Made by a program: the position numbers and the translations under genes
The notes under the pieces: generated by a model
Database searches by the model: none
What the model saw: the letters and a program-made list of their open reading frames with translations, nothing else
What the model was told of the DNA's origin: nothing
In this document: positions 17,928 through 27,741 of the stretch, piece after piece
Position numbering within the stretch: position 1 is the first letter of the stretch
Layout: each line of letters opens with the position of its first letter
NCBI GenBank assembly: GCA_902825875.1
Contig: CADECP010000020.1
Span: 42,526-106,525 of the forward strand
Origin: an uncultured Acidobacteriota bacterium
GTDB lineage: Bacteria > Acidobacteriota > Blastocatellia > RBC074
Direction: 5' to 3'
Length of the DNA stretch: 64,000 nt

Positions 17928-20342
17928 TTATTTCCCGCTCGACACCTTCTTTGTCTTCAGATTCGGGTCGGATTTGATTTCGGCTTCGGTGAACAGAATC
18001 TTGCGCCACTTCTTGGCCGAAAAGAGTTCCGTCTGGTCGTAAGACTTTGGCGAAGCCGGGTCGCCCGATTGCGAGTACGTCAAAAACGCTTGCGCGCGCG
18101 GGCCGTTGGCCGTGAATTCCAACGCCATAATGAAGCTGGTTCCGACCGTGATCGGATACCCTTCTTTGGTCAGGTTGCGGCTGCCGCTGATGCGCGCCGG
18201 GCTGGTTTCCGGTTCCAGCGTCGTGCGATTGGTTCCGAAGCCTACGACGTTGGCGATGCCTTCATACGGACCGTCGCCGCCGTGAATCGGAATGCGTCCG
18301 CCGTTTTTGCCGCTGTATTGCAACTTGCCGAGCGGCGCATCTACGGCAAAGCCCGCTTGCTGCAACACGCGAACGGCTTTGGCCAGTTTCTGCAAGGTTT
18401 CGCCGTTTTGATCCTGTGTCATGGTGTGCGGCGAGTTGACCGAATCCGCTGCGTTGAAATCGCTGGCAAACAGTTTGCCTTTGCGCTGCGTGTCGGCGAT
18501 GTCGTATTGCGTGATGAATTCACGCCACAGCACAGGGCCAACGCTGTCCACGTCGTATCGTCCATTCCAACCTGCCAACACCTGACAAGCCTTGCTCAAA
18601 TCCACGCTCTGCCCGTCCAGGCTGACCGAAGAAGTCGTCTGACAGCGTTTGACCACTTCGGCGCGCAACAGTTCCGCAGACATGCTGCGATTGTTGACGG
18701 CGGCGGCGGCCAATTCGTCCAGCGTGAATTTGCCGTCTTTGCCCGAAGCTCCGTTGGCGCTGGTGTCGTCCAAAATGACGGCGTTCATGCGCGTGCGCAA
18801 ACTGCGCGGAGTTCCTTCCAATCCTTGCAGCGGCGAAAAGCCCGTCAGCAATTGATGCGGGTTCGCCAGCCAAAAACTGTCGTTGGCATTGAAGACATAA
18901 TCTTTGCGTTCCAGTTGCGGCATACGCGACCAGGGAATGACGCCTTCGCGGGTGGAAGGATCGCTGACGAACTCATACAGCGAATCGCTGCCGTCCAGCA
19001 AAATCAAGCCGCGATCCCACGCGGTTTTGGTCAGCATGTCGCTGTCTTTGCGCTTCATCAGCGCGGCAATCGCTTCGGGTTTCAGGTTCGGCGTCGCCGA
19101 AGTGTCGGCGTACCAGGCGCGTCCGTCGGCGCTGGCGGCGATGGTGTTGATCCACGGAATGGCGTTGTATTTGGCGTGCGCCTGTTTGAATTCGTCCAGG
19201 CTGCGCGCCGCATTCATGGCTACGCGCTGAGCGTAAAACTGTGTGTTGTTGGCATTGGCGTCGCGCATGGTGACGGCGCGTTTCGGCGACCAACCGAATC
19301 CGGGCAGGTTCACAATCGGGCCGTAATGACTGAAAAACACGCGGCGTTCGATTTGTTTGGTCGTGCCGTCGTTTTGGCGAACGGCGACGCTGACGACCTT
19401 GCTGGTCATTTCGCGTTCTTTGCCGTCGTACAGATATTTGGTCGGATTGCCTTCGGCCAGATTCAGAGAATACAGCGTGAAACGTTTGCCCGCCGAAACC
19501 GTGTGCGTCCAGGCGACGGCGCTGTTGAATCCGATGGAAACGCCGGGCGAACCGAGCAAGCCCACGCCGTACACGTTCAATTTGCCGGGGATGACCAGAT
19601 GCTTTTCCCAAAACCGGTTGCTGCCCGTCCACGGATAATGCGGATTGGCGACCAGCATGCCTTTGCCGCCAGCCGAACGGTCAGAGCCAATCGCCCAGCC
19701 ATTGCTGGCCGTATCGGTTTCGGGCAAGGCGGCGTTGCGAAAGGCTTCGAGCGAAGTATTGACGGCGGTTTCTTTGGTCGGAGGCGCGGCAGTCGCAATC
19801 ATATCGGCGAATTGCGTGCTGGTGACAACGACGCTCTGGTTGTATGCCAGCACATCCACGGCAGTGATTTCAAAAACCCAGTCTTTGCCTTTGCACCAAC
19901 CGCCTACGCCGTTGGCCGTGACTTCGCGCAGGTATTGGTTGTAACCGGCGGTGTAACCTTCGATTTGTTCACGATGTTCTTTGGGCATTGCCGCAAACAT
20001 GGCTTTCGCTTGGTCGTAAAGGCCGAGTGCTTTCATCGTCACGTCGCTGTTGAAGTGACGATTGTTTTCGCCCGCGCCGAAATACTTCGCGCGTTCACCG
20101 CGTGCTTTGATGACCTGATCGGCCAGCGAACACAGATGGTCTTGCGCAAACGCGTAACCTTCGCCAAAACCCAGGCTGCCCATGTCTTTGGCGGTGATGT
20201 GCGGGATGCCGTTGGTGGTGTGACGAATTTCGGCTTCGTACCGGGTTTGCGATTGCGTAGCGGTTCCGATCAATCCGGCGATCAAAATCAATCCGGCAAT
20301 CAGCCAGAGTTTGCGAGTGGAGAAGATGGACAAAGCGCGCAT
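17928..20342 (-). CDS. Penicillin acylase family amidohydrolase (Ntn hydrolase)
   Basis: An 804-residue secreted Ntn-hydrolase precursor. The N terminus has a signal or anchor helix (about 11-27). The alpha chain contains [27 protein letters not shown]. The nucleophile is S213 in [14 protein letters not shown], which becomes the new N terminus after autocatalytic cleavage. LVANPHYPW and [15 protein letters not shown] follow as usual, with [13 protein letters not shown] and DTSATPNL later. Length and order match the acylases that hydrolyse aliphatic or acyl-homoserine-lactone amides (PvdQ or aculeacin type). Quorum-signal or lipopeptide cleavage is therefore possible; the substrate is not determinable here. 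The gene after it in the same direction starts beyond the repeat element at 17800. Confidence 0.9.
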   Translation of the reverse strand: MRALSIFSTRKLWLIAGLILIAGLIGTATQSQTRYEAEIRHTTNGIPHITAKDMGSLGFGEGYAFAQDHLCSLADQVIKARGERAKYFGAGENNRHFNSDVTMKALGLYDQAKAMFAAMPKEHREQIEGYTAGYNQYLREVTANGVGGWCKGKDWVFEITAVDVLAYNQSVVVTSTQFADMIATAAPPTKETAVNTSLEAFRNAALPETDTASNGWAIGSDRSAGGKGMLVANPHYPWTGSNRFWEKHLVIPGKLNVYGVGLLGSPGVSIGFNSAVAWTHTVSAGKRFTLYSLNLAEGNPTKYLYDGKEREMTSKVVSVAVRQNDGTTKQIERRVFFSHYGPIVNLPGFGWSPKRAVTMRDANANNTQFYAQRVAMNAARSLDEFKQAHAKYNAIPWINTIAASADGRAWYADTSATPNLKPEAIAALMKRKDSDMLTKTAWDRGLILLDGSDSLYEFVSDPSTREGVIPWSRMPQLERKDYVFNANDSFWLANPHQLLTGFSPLQGLEGTPRSLRTRMNAVILDDTSANGASGKDGKFTLDELAAAAVNNRSMSAELLRAEVVKRCQTTSSVSLDGQSVDLSKACQVLAGWNGRYDVDSVGPVLWREFITQYDIADTQRKGKLFASDFNAADSVNSPHTMTQDQNGETLQKLAKAVRVLQQAGFAVDAPLGKLQYSGKNGGRIPIHGGDGPYEGIANVVGFGTNRTTLEPETSPARISGSRNLTKEGYPITVGTSFIMALEFTANGPRAQAFLTYSQSGDPASPKSYDQTELFSAKKWRKILFTEAEIKSDPNLKTKKVSSGK

Positions 20343-20368
20343 GAGTTAGCCTCCGAGTAGCTTGGTGG

Positions 20369-21268
20369 TTACTTTCGTTCGTTAAGTGCTGGCCCGACGG
20401 GCCATTCGGTCTTTGGGCGGAAATTGTAGGGCAAAAAGTGTTGATCAATCGTGGCGTTGTTCCAGCGCGACACCAAAGCCATACGACGTTTGGTCAGCAA
20501 CGTCAGTGGATCAATCAGCCGCGAAAAGTTGACGAAGTCATTCCACGAACCGGTGAACTTCGTTGGCCAGTTCAACCTCTTTGCCAATGGATGGTCAATC
20601 AGACGACGACCTTCAGTGCTGAGTTTGCGGAACGTCCCTTCGTTGTATTGCTTCAGTGTAATTGGTTGGCCGGTTGGGTAATACTTTCGTTCGGCGTCGC
20701 CCGCGTCGGCTTTCAACGTCATGATTTCCCAACCCGCCAACAGCGAACCGTGCTTGCCCCATTGCACATTGACGCGCGGACGCATTCCGTTTCGCCGGGC
20801 ATCGTCCAACGCGGCTTCTTCGCCCGCCAAAATCCGTCCGTGAAAATACGACCAGACGTTTTCCAGCCGCAGCTTGTCGGCGGAATACTGTACCCAGATT
20901 AATTCGTGATCGCAGGGGTCGTTGTCTTCTGGGAAGTCAATGTCGTCTTCCCAAAAGAAGTGGTACGCGATCAGCCGTTCGGTCGGGTGAAGTATGACCG
21001 CGAAATCCTTGAGCGGGAAAAACTCCGTCGGCGTCGTGTACAAACGCGGAGCAAAACGCCGCGCAAGTTGCCAATCTTCGGCGGTCAATTCTCGCGGCGG
21101 ATCCAGCGCCAACACCGCGGCGTATTCCTTGCTGGCTTCGTCCAACGAACGGCGTTCGTGATGCGCGAAGCCGCGTTGATGATGCGTTGCGGCGGTTTCC
21201 TGCGCCAAAGCACTCAGCGCAACGGCGCAGAACAAACACGCGAACAAAAGAGCGAAACAATTTTTCAT
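20369..21268 (-). CDS. Secreted protein of unknown function
   Basis: A 299-residue protein with signal peptide (MKNCFALLFACLFCAVALSA, LAQ). I start it at the ATG 21268 rather than the in-frame GTG at 21280. A short helical region rich in TPR-like spacing (HHQRGFAHHERRSLDEASKEYAAVLALDP) follows, then a beta-rich part with the notable motifs AYHFFWEDDIDFPEDNDPCDHE, VWSYFHGRIL and NVQWGKHGSLLAGWE. The His/Asp/Glu clusters could bind metal. No family is recognised. It lies in the same direction as, and 26 bp upstream of, the acylase gene, so co-transcription is likely. Confidence 0.65.
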   Translation of the reverse strand: MKNCFALLFACLFCAVALSALAQETAATHHQRGFAHHERRSLDEASKEYAAVLALDPPRELTAEDWQLARRFAPRLYTTPTEFFPLKDFAVILHPTERLIAYHFFWEDDIDFPEDNDPCDHELIWVQYSADKLRLENVWSYFHGRILAGEEAALDDARRNGMRPRVNVQWGKHGSLLAGWEIMTLKADAGDAERKYYPTGQPITLKQYNEGTFRKLSTEGRRLIDHPLAKRLNWPTKFTGSWNDFVNFSRLIDPLTLLTKRRMALVSRWNNATIDQHFLPYNFRPKTEWPVGPALNERK

Positions 21269-21282
21269 AATGCTTTGCACCA

Positions 21283-21330
21283 GGGAGCGCAGACAGCTTC
21301 ATCAGTCGCAGGCGAGACGCCTGCGCTCCC
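21283..21330. repeat. Palindromic element next to the quinoprotein stop
   Basis: GGGAGCGCAG (21283-21292) and CTGCGCTCCC (21321-21330) are inverted repeats, and inside them CGCAGGCG-AGA-CGCCTGCG (21307-21325) is a perfect hairpin. A shorter relative, GCAGGCG-TCC-CGCCTGC, lies at 32174-32190. It may act as a terminator for the quinoprotein gene, but the missing T run and the second copy suggest a dispersed REP-like repeat. Confidence 0.65.
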
Positions 21331-21334
21331 GGCG

Positions 21335-23230
21335 TTATTTCCCATCTACCGAAAACGCCAGCAGCGCGTTGCCGGGCATGCCGATGATTCTGCCGTAACC
21401 GGAATTGATGTACAGAATGCCGTTGGCAATCGTTGCGCCTCCGGCGTCAATCGTGCCGCCTTTGGCTTGTTTGCCGTTGACGGCATCGTACGGCTGCGCC
21501 GCCGTGTCGAAATCCCAGAGGATTTTTCCGTCGGCGGTGGCGTAAGCGCGCAAATGGCCGTCGGTCGTTCCTGAAAAGATGACGCCGGGAATCAGACTGG
21601 CTGCCGCCGATTGCGCGTTGACGCAACGCGACGTTCCCCACGAACATTTCACAGTCGGAGCGGGCGTTTGCCAGAGCTTTTCTCCGGTGGCGATTTTGAC
21701 GGCTGAAATTCCAGGATTGCGCGTGCCGGGTTTGCCGAAAGGATCGGCAACGGGAACGTAGACATTTGTTGCGTCGGCAGTGAAGCCCCATTCGATGCCG
21801 CCCAGCGCCGAACCTCCACCAAGCGGAATTTCCCAAAGCTTTTTGCCCTGATTGTCCGGGTCGAGCGCGAACAGAATGCCGGCTTTGTTGCCAGCCAAAA
21901 TCACGTCTTTGCCGTTCGGCAATTTGCGTAGAATCGGCGAACTGCCGAAATCGAAATCCGGGCCTGCTTTTTCCGGGCAATTCCCCTGGCCGGGTCTGCC
22001 GCAGTTCATGATGTAGTTGTCATTGGGCAGCACCTGATATGCCCAGCGAATTTTTCCGGTCGCCAGTTCAAAGGCGATGATGGAATCAGAGCCTTTTTCC
22101 GCCACGTCGGTGTATGAATTGCCGGTTCCGGCATACAGCACGCCGCGCTTCACGTCCAGCGTAGGCGCTGACCAGATGGCCGCTCCAGCCGGGCCGTACA
22201 TTTGAGTTCCGGCGGAATTTTTCTTGTGCGGCTTAGGCTCTTCGGGAATGGAATGTGATTTCCAGAGCAGCTTTCCGCTGTAAGCATCCAGCGCAACCAT
22301 GCTGCCGCGAAACTTGCAGCATTCGTATTTGTCCGGGCGCGAAATGGCTTCTTCGACCGAAGACACGGGAACGTACAACCGATCTTTGTACAGCACGGGC
22401 GAACCGGTGATGCGCGCTACCGGATGATCGTCGAGCTTGATCTTCCACAGTTGTTTGCCGGTTTCGGCATCCACTGCGTAAACGTTCGCGCGTTCGTCGC
22501 CGAAATACGCCGCAAATTTGGCCCCGCTTTTATTGACGCCTCCGGCGGGCAAAGCTCCGACCGACACCGAAGTTCGCACGGGCGCTCCGACGTTGATCGC
22601 CCAATACGCGCAACCGGTTTGAGCGTTCAGATTGATGACCTGCCCGGAATCCGTCGTCACGTACAAACGATTGCCGACAATCGTCGGCTGCCCCAAAGCC
22701 ATCGTCGCCGGATAAGCGAACGCCCATTTTACCTTCAATCGCGGCACATCTTCCGCTTTCAATCCGGGTTTGGGTTGAAAGCGCGTGTTGTCCAAATCGG
22801 TGCTCCAGCCGTTCCAACCCGTTGCTTTCAGATTGATGGCACCGCCTGGCGCCTGACAGCGATTGGCCAATTGCGAAGGATCAATCACGCCGCTTGGCTG
22901 TTTGCCGGTCAGGTAAACGGCGATGGCGCGAATTTCCAATTCCTTCAATCCTGCGGCCTGAGTTTTCATCGAACCAGTGGTCAGCGCGGCGATGACGTCG
23001 TCCGGCGCACGTCGCGCCAGCAAGGATTTCGGCGGTGTGCGATCTTGCGGATTGCTGCCCGCGTTGTCGTGGCACACGGCGCAACGCTCTTCATAAAGCT
23101 TTGCGCCGTCGGGCGGAGCGTCTTTGCCCGTCGAGCCGGTTGGTTGTTGAGCCGTTGAATTGACGCCGAAGAACCAGGCCAGCGACATAACAATCGCGCC
23201 GACCAAAACGAATTTTGCTGGAGCTTTCAT
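21335..23230 (-). CDS. Cytochrome c / PQQ-type beta-propeller dehydrogenase
   Basis: A 631-residue periplasmic quinoprotein-like enzyme. The ATG at 23230 is chosen over 23287 because the signal peptide starts there ([20 protein letters not shown]) with AAGGAAAG upstream. An N-terminal cytochrome c domain carries CAVCH (residues 50-54). The rest is an eight-bladed PQQ-type propeller with repeated Trp-docking motifs ([63 protein letters not shown]). The architecture resembles polyvinyl-alcohol or alcohol dehydrogenases that pass electrons to their own haem. The active-site Asp and PQQ contacts are not individually verified. The substrate is unknown. Confidence 0.82.
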   Translation of the reverse strand: MKAPAKFVLVGAIVMSLAWFFGVNSTAQQPTGSTGKDAPPDGAKLYEERCAVCHDNAGSNPQDRTPPKSLLARRAPDDVIAALTTGSMKTQAAGLKELEIRAIAVYLTGKQPSGVIDPSQLANRCQAPGGAINLKATGWNGWSTDLDNTRFQPKPGLKAEDVPRLKVKWAFAYPATMALGQPTIVGNRLYVTTDSGQVINLNAQTGCAYWAINVGAPVRTSVSVGALPAGGVNKSGAKFAAYFGDERANVYAVDAETGKQLWKIKLDDHPVARITGSPVLYKDRLYVPVSSVEEAISRPDKYECCKFRGSMVALDAYSGKLLWKSHSIPEEPKPHKKNSAGTQMYGPAGAAIWSAPTLDVKRGVLYAGTGNSYTDVAEKGSDSIIAFELATGKIRWAYQVLPNDNYIMNCGRPGQGNCPEKAGPDFDFGSSPILRKLPNGKDVILAGNKAGILFALDPDNQGKKLWEIPLGGGSALGGIEWGFTADATNVYVPVADPFGKPGTRNPGISAVKIATGEKLWQTPAPTVKCSWGTSRCVNAQSAAASLIPGVIFSGTTDGHLRAYATADGKILWDFDTAAQPYDAVNGKQAKGGTIDAGGATIANGILYINSGYGRIIGMPGNALLAFSVDGK

Positions 23231-23405
23231 CTGGTTGATCTTTCCTTTGTTGATGTAATTCTCGAAAGTGAGTGATGGCGCGAACAATGACTAATTTTTT
23301 GCGACCGGTCAATTGCCGGACAACTTGAAGGCTGGAAGTTTTTCCGCACCTCGCAAGCGACTATAATCGTATCGTTCTTGAGAAGCATTTTTTGAGGTAG
23401 CAGTG

Positions 23406-24398
23406 ATGATTACGATTGTTCGCCTTCCAAAACGAAAGAAAGGTTTGCTGATTGCGGCGGCAGTTTCCGTCGTGACGCACGCCGTGCTGTATCTGGTCGT
23501 GTATTACGCGCCGATTTTCGGATTGGCGATGAAGCTGCGCGATGTGCAATTCGTCGAGGAAGATTACAACCGAGGCATCCTGATTACCTTCACCAAAAAG
23601 ATGAAATACCCGAACGGGTATATGGGTTTTCGCGCTCCTGAGAAAACTCAATCGCTGGAAGATCAGAAAAAAGAACAAGCCAAACTGGCCAAGCGCGAAG
23701 CTGATCGCCGTCGCAAAGAAGAAGAGCTTCGTAAACAGGAAGAAGAACTCGCTCAACGTGAAGCCGAGCAAAAAGCAGCGGAAGAAAAAGCTAAAGCTGA
23801 AGAATTGGCCAAAGCTCAACAGCCTGAACCAGACAAATCCGAACAGCCGGGCAAGCCCGAAAGCTTCGGGGCTTTCGGAAAAATCAATACGGCTCCGATC
23901 AAGGATCAGGTCAAACGGCTGTACGACGCCAACAAGGAAGGCAAGCTTTCATTGCCTGCTGGCAAGATGAAAATCGGTGTGACGGGAACGGTCAAACCGG
24001 ACGGCACGTTGGCGGATTACAAAATAACGGAATCGTCCGGCATCAAGGAAATTGACGATGCGGCATTGGCCATTTTAGCCGCCGTCAGCGAAAGCAAAGC
24101 GATGGGGCCGTTGCATCAACTGACTTCGCTGAGTCTGGTGCTGGCGATTGACCAGGAAGCGCAATTGATCGTCACAGGCTTCACCGCCAACGAAGAAGAC
24201 GCTCGCAACATCACCAATCTGGCGCAAGCCGCTTTGTTGGTCGCGCGGCTGAAGAAAACCGACGACCCCGGCGCAATGTTGATGCTCAACAATCTGAAAG
24301 TCCGCCGCGAAGGTCAACGCATCCAAGCCATCATCAGCATGCCGCGCGAAAAAGCTCAGGAAAGTCTGACCAAGACAATGGCAAAAGGTCAGGGCTGA
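23406..24398 (+). CDS. TonB-family energy transducer-like protein
   Basis: A 330-residue inner-membrane-anchored protein. The ATG at 23406 (8 bases after GAGG) is preferred to the GTG just before it. The layout is a short cytoplasmic tail, one transmembrane helix (about 12-35, AAAVSVVTHAVLYLVVYYAPIF), then a Lys/Glu-rich coiled coil (about 80-145, EQAKLAKREADRRRKEEELRK). A C-terminal domain follows with VTGTVKPDGTLADYKITESSG, characteristic of TonB/TolA C-terminal domains. No ExbB or ExbD genes are adjacent. It probably links inner-membrane energy to an outer-membrane receptor or acts as a TolA-like protein. Confidence 0.72.
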   Translation: MITIVRLPKRKKGLLIAAAVSVVTHAVLYLVVYYAPIFGLAMKLRDVQFVEEDYNRGILITFTKKMKYPNGYMGFRAPEKTQSLEDQKKEQAKLAKREADRRRKEEELRKQEEELAQREAEQKAAEEKAKAEELAKAQQPEPDKSEQPGKPESFGAFGKINTAPIKDQVKRLYDANKEGKLSLPAGKMKIGVTGTVKPDGTLADYKITESSGIKEIDDAALAILAAVSESKAMGPLHQLTSLSLVLAIDQEAQLIVTGFTANEEDARNITNLAQAALLVARLKKTDDPGAMLMLNNLKVRREGQRIQAIISMPREKAQESLTKTMAKGQG

Positions 24399-24429
24399 AC
24401 TTCGCTTTCTTGAAGGTTTGGAAATTCCC

Positions 24430-24497
24430 ACCACAAAAAGCGCAAATAACACAAAAGAACTTCAAGCTTGTTTTGTGCCTTCTGAGCTTTTTGTGGT
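24430..24497. terminator. Bidirectional hairpin between convergent genes
   Basis: ACCACAAAAAGC (24430-24441) pairs perfectly with GCTTTTTGTGGT (24486-24497), and an inner ACACAAAA/TTTTGTG pairing extends it. It sits between the TonB-like gene and the minus-strand esterase gene. It may also be a dispersed repeat of the CACAAAA type. Confidence 0.55.
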
Positions 24498-24536
24498 TAA
24501 AAGGCCTTTTCGCACTCCACAAAAACAAGCCAGCAA

Positions 24537-25919
24537 TCATTTGCTTGCCGATTTCAAGTAACGGCTGGCGAATTCCAAAAACGTCGGCCAGTTCGGTCCC
24601 GGCGTGTGGCCTCCGCTATGCTGGCGGAACGTGATGTCGCCCGCCATCAAACCGGTTTCCATCGGCGGAAATTCCATCGTGCCCATATCTTTTTTGCCGA
24701 GCAATTTGTACACCGGCCCAGCGTGCGCCGCAGCCAGGAACATGCCTTTGGCGTCTACCCAGCCATCGCCTTTTTCCACCGACCCCGAACTGATAAACAC
24801 CGGGCGCGGCGCGCACAACGCCACCAGTTCATGCGAATCCACCGGCAAGTCATTGGCGGTCAGCGGCCCGGCGTATTTCAGATAATTCCCCGCCATCCAA
24901 TGGTATTCGCTGGGCGCAGCGACGTTTTCGACCATCTCGCCGTAATTATTCCGGCGATGGATTTTAGCTCCGCCCGCGCCCGAAGAACTGACGAACGCAA
25001 TCGCCAGGCGCGGTTCATAAGCCATCGCCACCAGCGTCGCTTTGCCGTACCGCGAATGCCCTTCCAGCGCAATTTGTTTGGCGTTGACGGCTTTGTCGGT
25101 TTCAAAATAATCCAGCGCGCGGCTGACTCCCCAAGCCCAGGCGCGCAACGCTCCCCAATCGTCGGCTTTGCGCGGCTGGCCTTTGTTGACCAGACCGATG
25201 ATGCCCGCCGTCAAACCGGCTCCGTTGTCGGCCTGAATGCTGGTCGGAACCAGCGTCGCGTAGCCCCAACCTTTCGCCAGCACTTGCTGCTGCCAAGGAG
25301 TTCCCGGCTGTTGTGGCAACGGCGGCGCATTCGCCGGACGCGGAGGTAGTTGAAACATCAGCTCCATAATCACCGGCACGTTCACCGCTTTGACCGGAAT
25401 CGTTAGCGTCAACTTGATGTCTACGGTCACTGCCGGATAGGACGAATTGTCTACGTGGCCGACCAACTGTTTGGTGACGACCGGCACGCCGTATTTCACT
25501 TCGTTGGTTGTGCTGACGACTTCCCACTTCACCTTTGGCGTCACTTTCGGCATGCGGCCATAGACTTCGCGGTCGAAGTCTTCGACAATTTCCGATCGCC
25601 GTTGATTCCACCACACCTTGGCCGAAGTCACTTTCTTGCCATTCTTCAACGTCAGCGGATCAGGCAGCGGCGAATACGGGTTCACTTTCGATTCGTCGTA
25701 GTTGGCGTAATTCGGAGCATCCTTGTTGCTGCCATTCGCGCCCGGTCGCAAGGCTTTGATTCCCAGCAACTCCATCATCCGCTGATGGTCTTCGCGCGTA
25801 GCGGCTTGTTGGGCTTGCTGTTCGGGCGTGAGTTGGCGTTGCTGCTGGGCAAAAAGCGTAGCACCAGCGACTGCGAAGAGCAGGGTGACAATGGTTGTGA
25901 ATGTAAGCGAGCGTTTCAT
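24537..25919 (-). CDS. Secreted CE15-like glucuronoyl/acetylxylan esterase
   Basis: A 460-residue alpha/beta hydrolase with a signal peptide (MKRSLTFTTIVTLLFAVAGATLFAQQ). The nucleophile elbow is S289 in GHSRYGKATLV, the CE15-type G-x-S-R-x-G form. The oxyanion region (GWGYATLVPTSIQAD), ALCAPRPVFISSGSVEKGD with the acidic residue, and the terminal His motif FRQHSGGHTPGPNW complete the set. CE15 enzymes hydrolyse ester links between lignin and glucuronoxylan; annotation pipelines often call them acetylxylan esterases. This fits a plant-polymer-degrading lifestyle. Confidence 0.85.
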   Translation of the reverse strand: MKRSLTFTTIVTLLFAVAGATLFAQQQRQLTPEQQAQQAATREDHQRMMELLGIKALRPGANGSNKDAPNYANYDESKVNPYSPLPDPLTLKNGKKVTSAKVWWNQRRSEIVEDFDREVYGRMPKVTPKVKWEVVSTTNEVKYGVPVVTKQLVGHVDNSSYPAVTVDIKLTLTIPVKAVNVPVIMELMFQLPPRPANAPPLPQQPGTPWQQQVLAKGWGYATLVPTSIQADNGAGLTAGIIGLVNKGQPRKADDWGALRAWAWGVSRALDYFETDKAVNAKQIALEGHSRYGKATLVAMAYEPRLAIAFVSSSGAGGAKIHRRNNYGEMVENVAAPSEYHWMAGNYLKYAGPLTANDLPVDSHELVALCAPRPVFISSGSVEKGDGWVDAKGMFLAAAHAGPVYKLLGKKDMGTMEFPPMETGLMAGDITFRQHSGGHTPGPNWPTFLEFASRYLKSASK

Positions 25920-25948
25920 AGGTGACTTCCTTGAGGTATTGAGAAAGC

Positions 25949-26491
25949 TTAAGGTGATCCCGGTTGGTTTGGGCTTCGATCAAGCAGTTCCATCATTCGC
26001 GGCAGAATCTTTCTGATGGAACTTTCGTGTAACTCAATTGTGTAGCCGTCCGCCACACACTCAAAAGTCGAGTCGTGAAATGACAGCACATAATGTTTTC
26101 GCGCCTGGAATCTTTGAGGCTTGTGATAGGGATGCACGGAGTTCATTTCTTCGAGCCGCCGAATCCACGACGAGTTTTCGATGATAAAAGCGCCGTAAGG
26201 CTCCAGACCGCGCTTGGCCAACGGATGCCCCTCGAAAGCTTCGTCATTCGGCGGCCCAAACATCGAAGCATAACAAAAAGAGAATCTGACCAAAGCAAGT
26301 GGTTCCCCTTCGGTTCCCGAACTGGCCATGCGAATAGAAGTTCCGTCCCAACCATCAGGCGTGTTCTGCAGATAGAAAGCGACGACAGTGACAAACTCAT
26401 CACTCAGAACCACAGGGATTGGCGCGCCAACAGAGGATTGCGGAATATCTTCGATTGGCATGACACGATCTTTTTCGTCAACAGAGTACAT
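25949..26491 (-). CDS. Protein of unknown function, first downstream member of an orphan cluster
   Basis: A 180-residue protein with GAGAGG 8 bases before the ATG at 26491. It has no signal peptide or membrane segment. A run of alternating hydrophobic residues (VVLSDEFVTVVAFYLQ, LALVRFSFCYASMFG, AFIIENSSWIRRLEEMN, HYVLSFHDSTFECVADGY) suggests a small all-beta or alpha/beta domain. The family is not recognised. It is separated by 39 bp from the next gene of the cluster (26531-27058) and may share its transcript. Confidence 0.6.
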   Translation of the reverse strand: MYSVDEKDRVMPIEDIPQSSVGAPIPVVLSDEFVTVVAFYLQNTPDGWDGTSIRMASSGTEGEPLALVRFSFCYASMFGPPNDEAFEGHPLAKRGLEPYGAFIIENSSWIRRLEEMNSVHPYHKPQRFQARKHYVLSFHDSTFECVADGYTIELHESSIRKILPRMMELLDRSPNQPGSP

Positions 26492-26530
26492 CTGTTTTAC
26501 CTCTCCCCATTGGATGACAAAGGGTCTCAG

Positions 26531-27058
26531 TTACTTGAAAGGCGAAATTGCTGAAGGCAAACCGACGCGCATAAAGAATCGGGCGAAGCTTTGGGAGAAG
26601 TGCTCAAGGTATGGTGGCTTCAACCGCCACCGCTGCCCAACACCCAGCGCGTGCTGCATTAGCATTTCAAACGGCAGGCTGTAAATCTCCCGAAAATCAA
26701 CGACCAATGACTCGCGGTTGTCAGTTGGATTAGTGGGAGAAGTGAGGAGGTGCAAACCTTCTACCCGGCCTTTTCTTACTTCCTCCCATCGTCCTTTCCT
26801 TTTCATCTCCTCGTTGATCTCTTCAAACCGGGTGATTGGAAAGATTGGACACAACGCAACAAGCCGAGCCTTTTGCTGGTTCAGATCACAGCTCTGAGTG
26901 ATGACGATGAGATTGTATCTTTGGATAGGCACGGTCTGAGTTGGCGCATCAGCTATCAGCTTTTCCTGTACGACTGGAACAGGGCAAAGTGGCAGCAATT
27001 CCCCTTGGCGCAAGCCTGCGTCGGAAGTCGCTTCCCAAAATGATTCAACCAGTGGCAT
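26531..27058 (-). CDS. Protein of unknown function (ITQSCDL motif)
   Basis: A 175-residue protein beginning immediately after the stop of the upstream gene (TAG at 27061-27059, ATG at 27058-27056). The most distinctive part is YNLIVITQSCDLNQQKARLVALCPI (about 48-72), a beta-strand ending in S-C-D with a later Cys, which could be a metal site or a nucleophile. A KR-rich segment (EEMKRKGRWEEVRKGRVEG) follows. I do not recognise the family. The zero-gap arrangement with the 143-residue partner argues that the two work together. Confidence 0.6.
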   Translation of the reverse strand: MPLVESFWEATSDAGLRQGELLPLCPVPVVQEKLIADAPTQTVPIQRYNLIVITQSCDLNQQKARLVALCPIFPITRFEEINEEMKRKGRWEEVRKGRVEGLHLLTSPTNPTDNRESLVVDFREIYSLPFEMLMQHALGVGQRWRLKPPYLEHFSQSFARFFMRVGLPSAISPFK

Positions 27059-27490
27059 CTATTCAGCCTCTATATCTTCGTCATCAAAAATTCCGCTGAA
27101 GTCATAGCGTGCAGGCTCTCCTTCGCCAGTCTCTACAAAACGCATCTGCACGATAAAAGAGTCTTCAGGCGGCATGTGTCGCAAACTGAAAACGTCCAAA
27201 CCTTCGACATCTTCCTCGCTGTACATTTCATCCGGTGTTTTCAGCGAATCTTCTGTTGATCCACTCACTGGCATGTTCTTCAACCGTTCATGAGTTCTGC
27301 GGATGACAGCAAGCATCGCTTCATTCCGCGGTGAGACTTCTTGTGGTTCTTCCGGTTCGCTTATTTCTGCGGCGAGAGGTTTCAACAGTTCTTCGAGCGT
27401 GGTTCCCTGTCCTTCCGCCTTTTGCTGCAACATTCGCAGAATGACGGCAGCATTTTGATTCACTTCAATCGTAGTCATTGGCACGTTCAT
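27059..27490 (-). CDS. Small acidic protein of unknown function, first gene of the orphan cluster
   Basis: A 143-residue acidic protein. The N terminus (MTTIEVNQNAAVILRMLQQKAEGQGTTLEELLKPLAAE) looks like a ribbon-helix-helix or antitoxin-style segment. The middle is Pro/Glu-rich and the C terminus ends in FSGIFDDEDIEAE. A second Met at residue 5 is an alternative start. It directly abuts the ITQSCDL gene. The composition fits a toxin-neutralising or regulatory partner, but nothing proves this. Confidence 0.6.
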   Translation of the reverse strand: MNVPMTTIEVNQNAAVILRMLQQKAEGQGTTLEELLKPLAAEISEPEEPQEVSPRNEAMLAVIRRTHERLKNMPVSGSTEDSLKTPDEMYSEEDVEGLDVFSLRHMPPEDSFIVQMRFVETGEGEPARYDFSGIFDDEDIEAE

Positions 27491-27623
27491 AAACTTTACT
27501 TCCTTTCAATCACTCATTTGCAATTATTCTGCGGCATCTTAAGCCCGCCGTCCAAGAGAAGGCAGCAGGAACGTGCGGCGAGAAGCATCGCAATGGGTCA
27601 TAGGGATCAGGTAGATAAAAACA

Positions 27624-27732
27624 TGTGGAGTGCGGTGGCTCGACACCGCTTTTCCTTCGCAGTGAAAATCTCACTTGGGTAGTAAACACAAGGCTGAAAA
27701 CACAAAGCTGCGTCGAGCCGCAGCACTCCACA
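27624..27732. repeat. Inverted-repeat element, ~109 bp, in the gap before the TPR gene
   Basis: Left arm 27624-27651 and right arm 27705-27732 are imperfect inverted repeats of about 28 bp. They share TGTGGAGTG and GGCTCGAC with paired substitutions in between. The element lies in the 250-bp gap between two minus-strand genes, which otherwise holds no recognisable gene. It looks like a dispersed non-autonomous repeat and could also end transcription from upstream. Confidence 0.65.
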
Positions 27733-27741
27733 ATCGTTAAA

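Noticed and set aside
18069..20360. A 763-codon open frame on the plus strand opposite the penicillin acylase gene
   Set aside because: Arg/Gln/His-rich translation with no domain, exactly antisense to a well-conserved enzyme; GC-rich third positions create such shadows.
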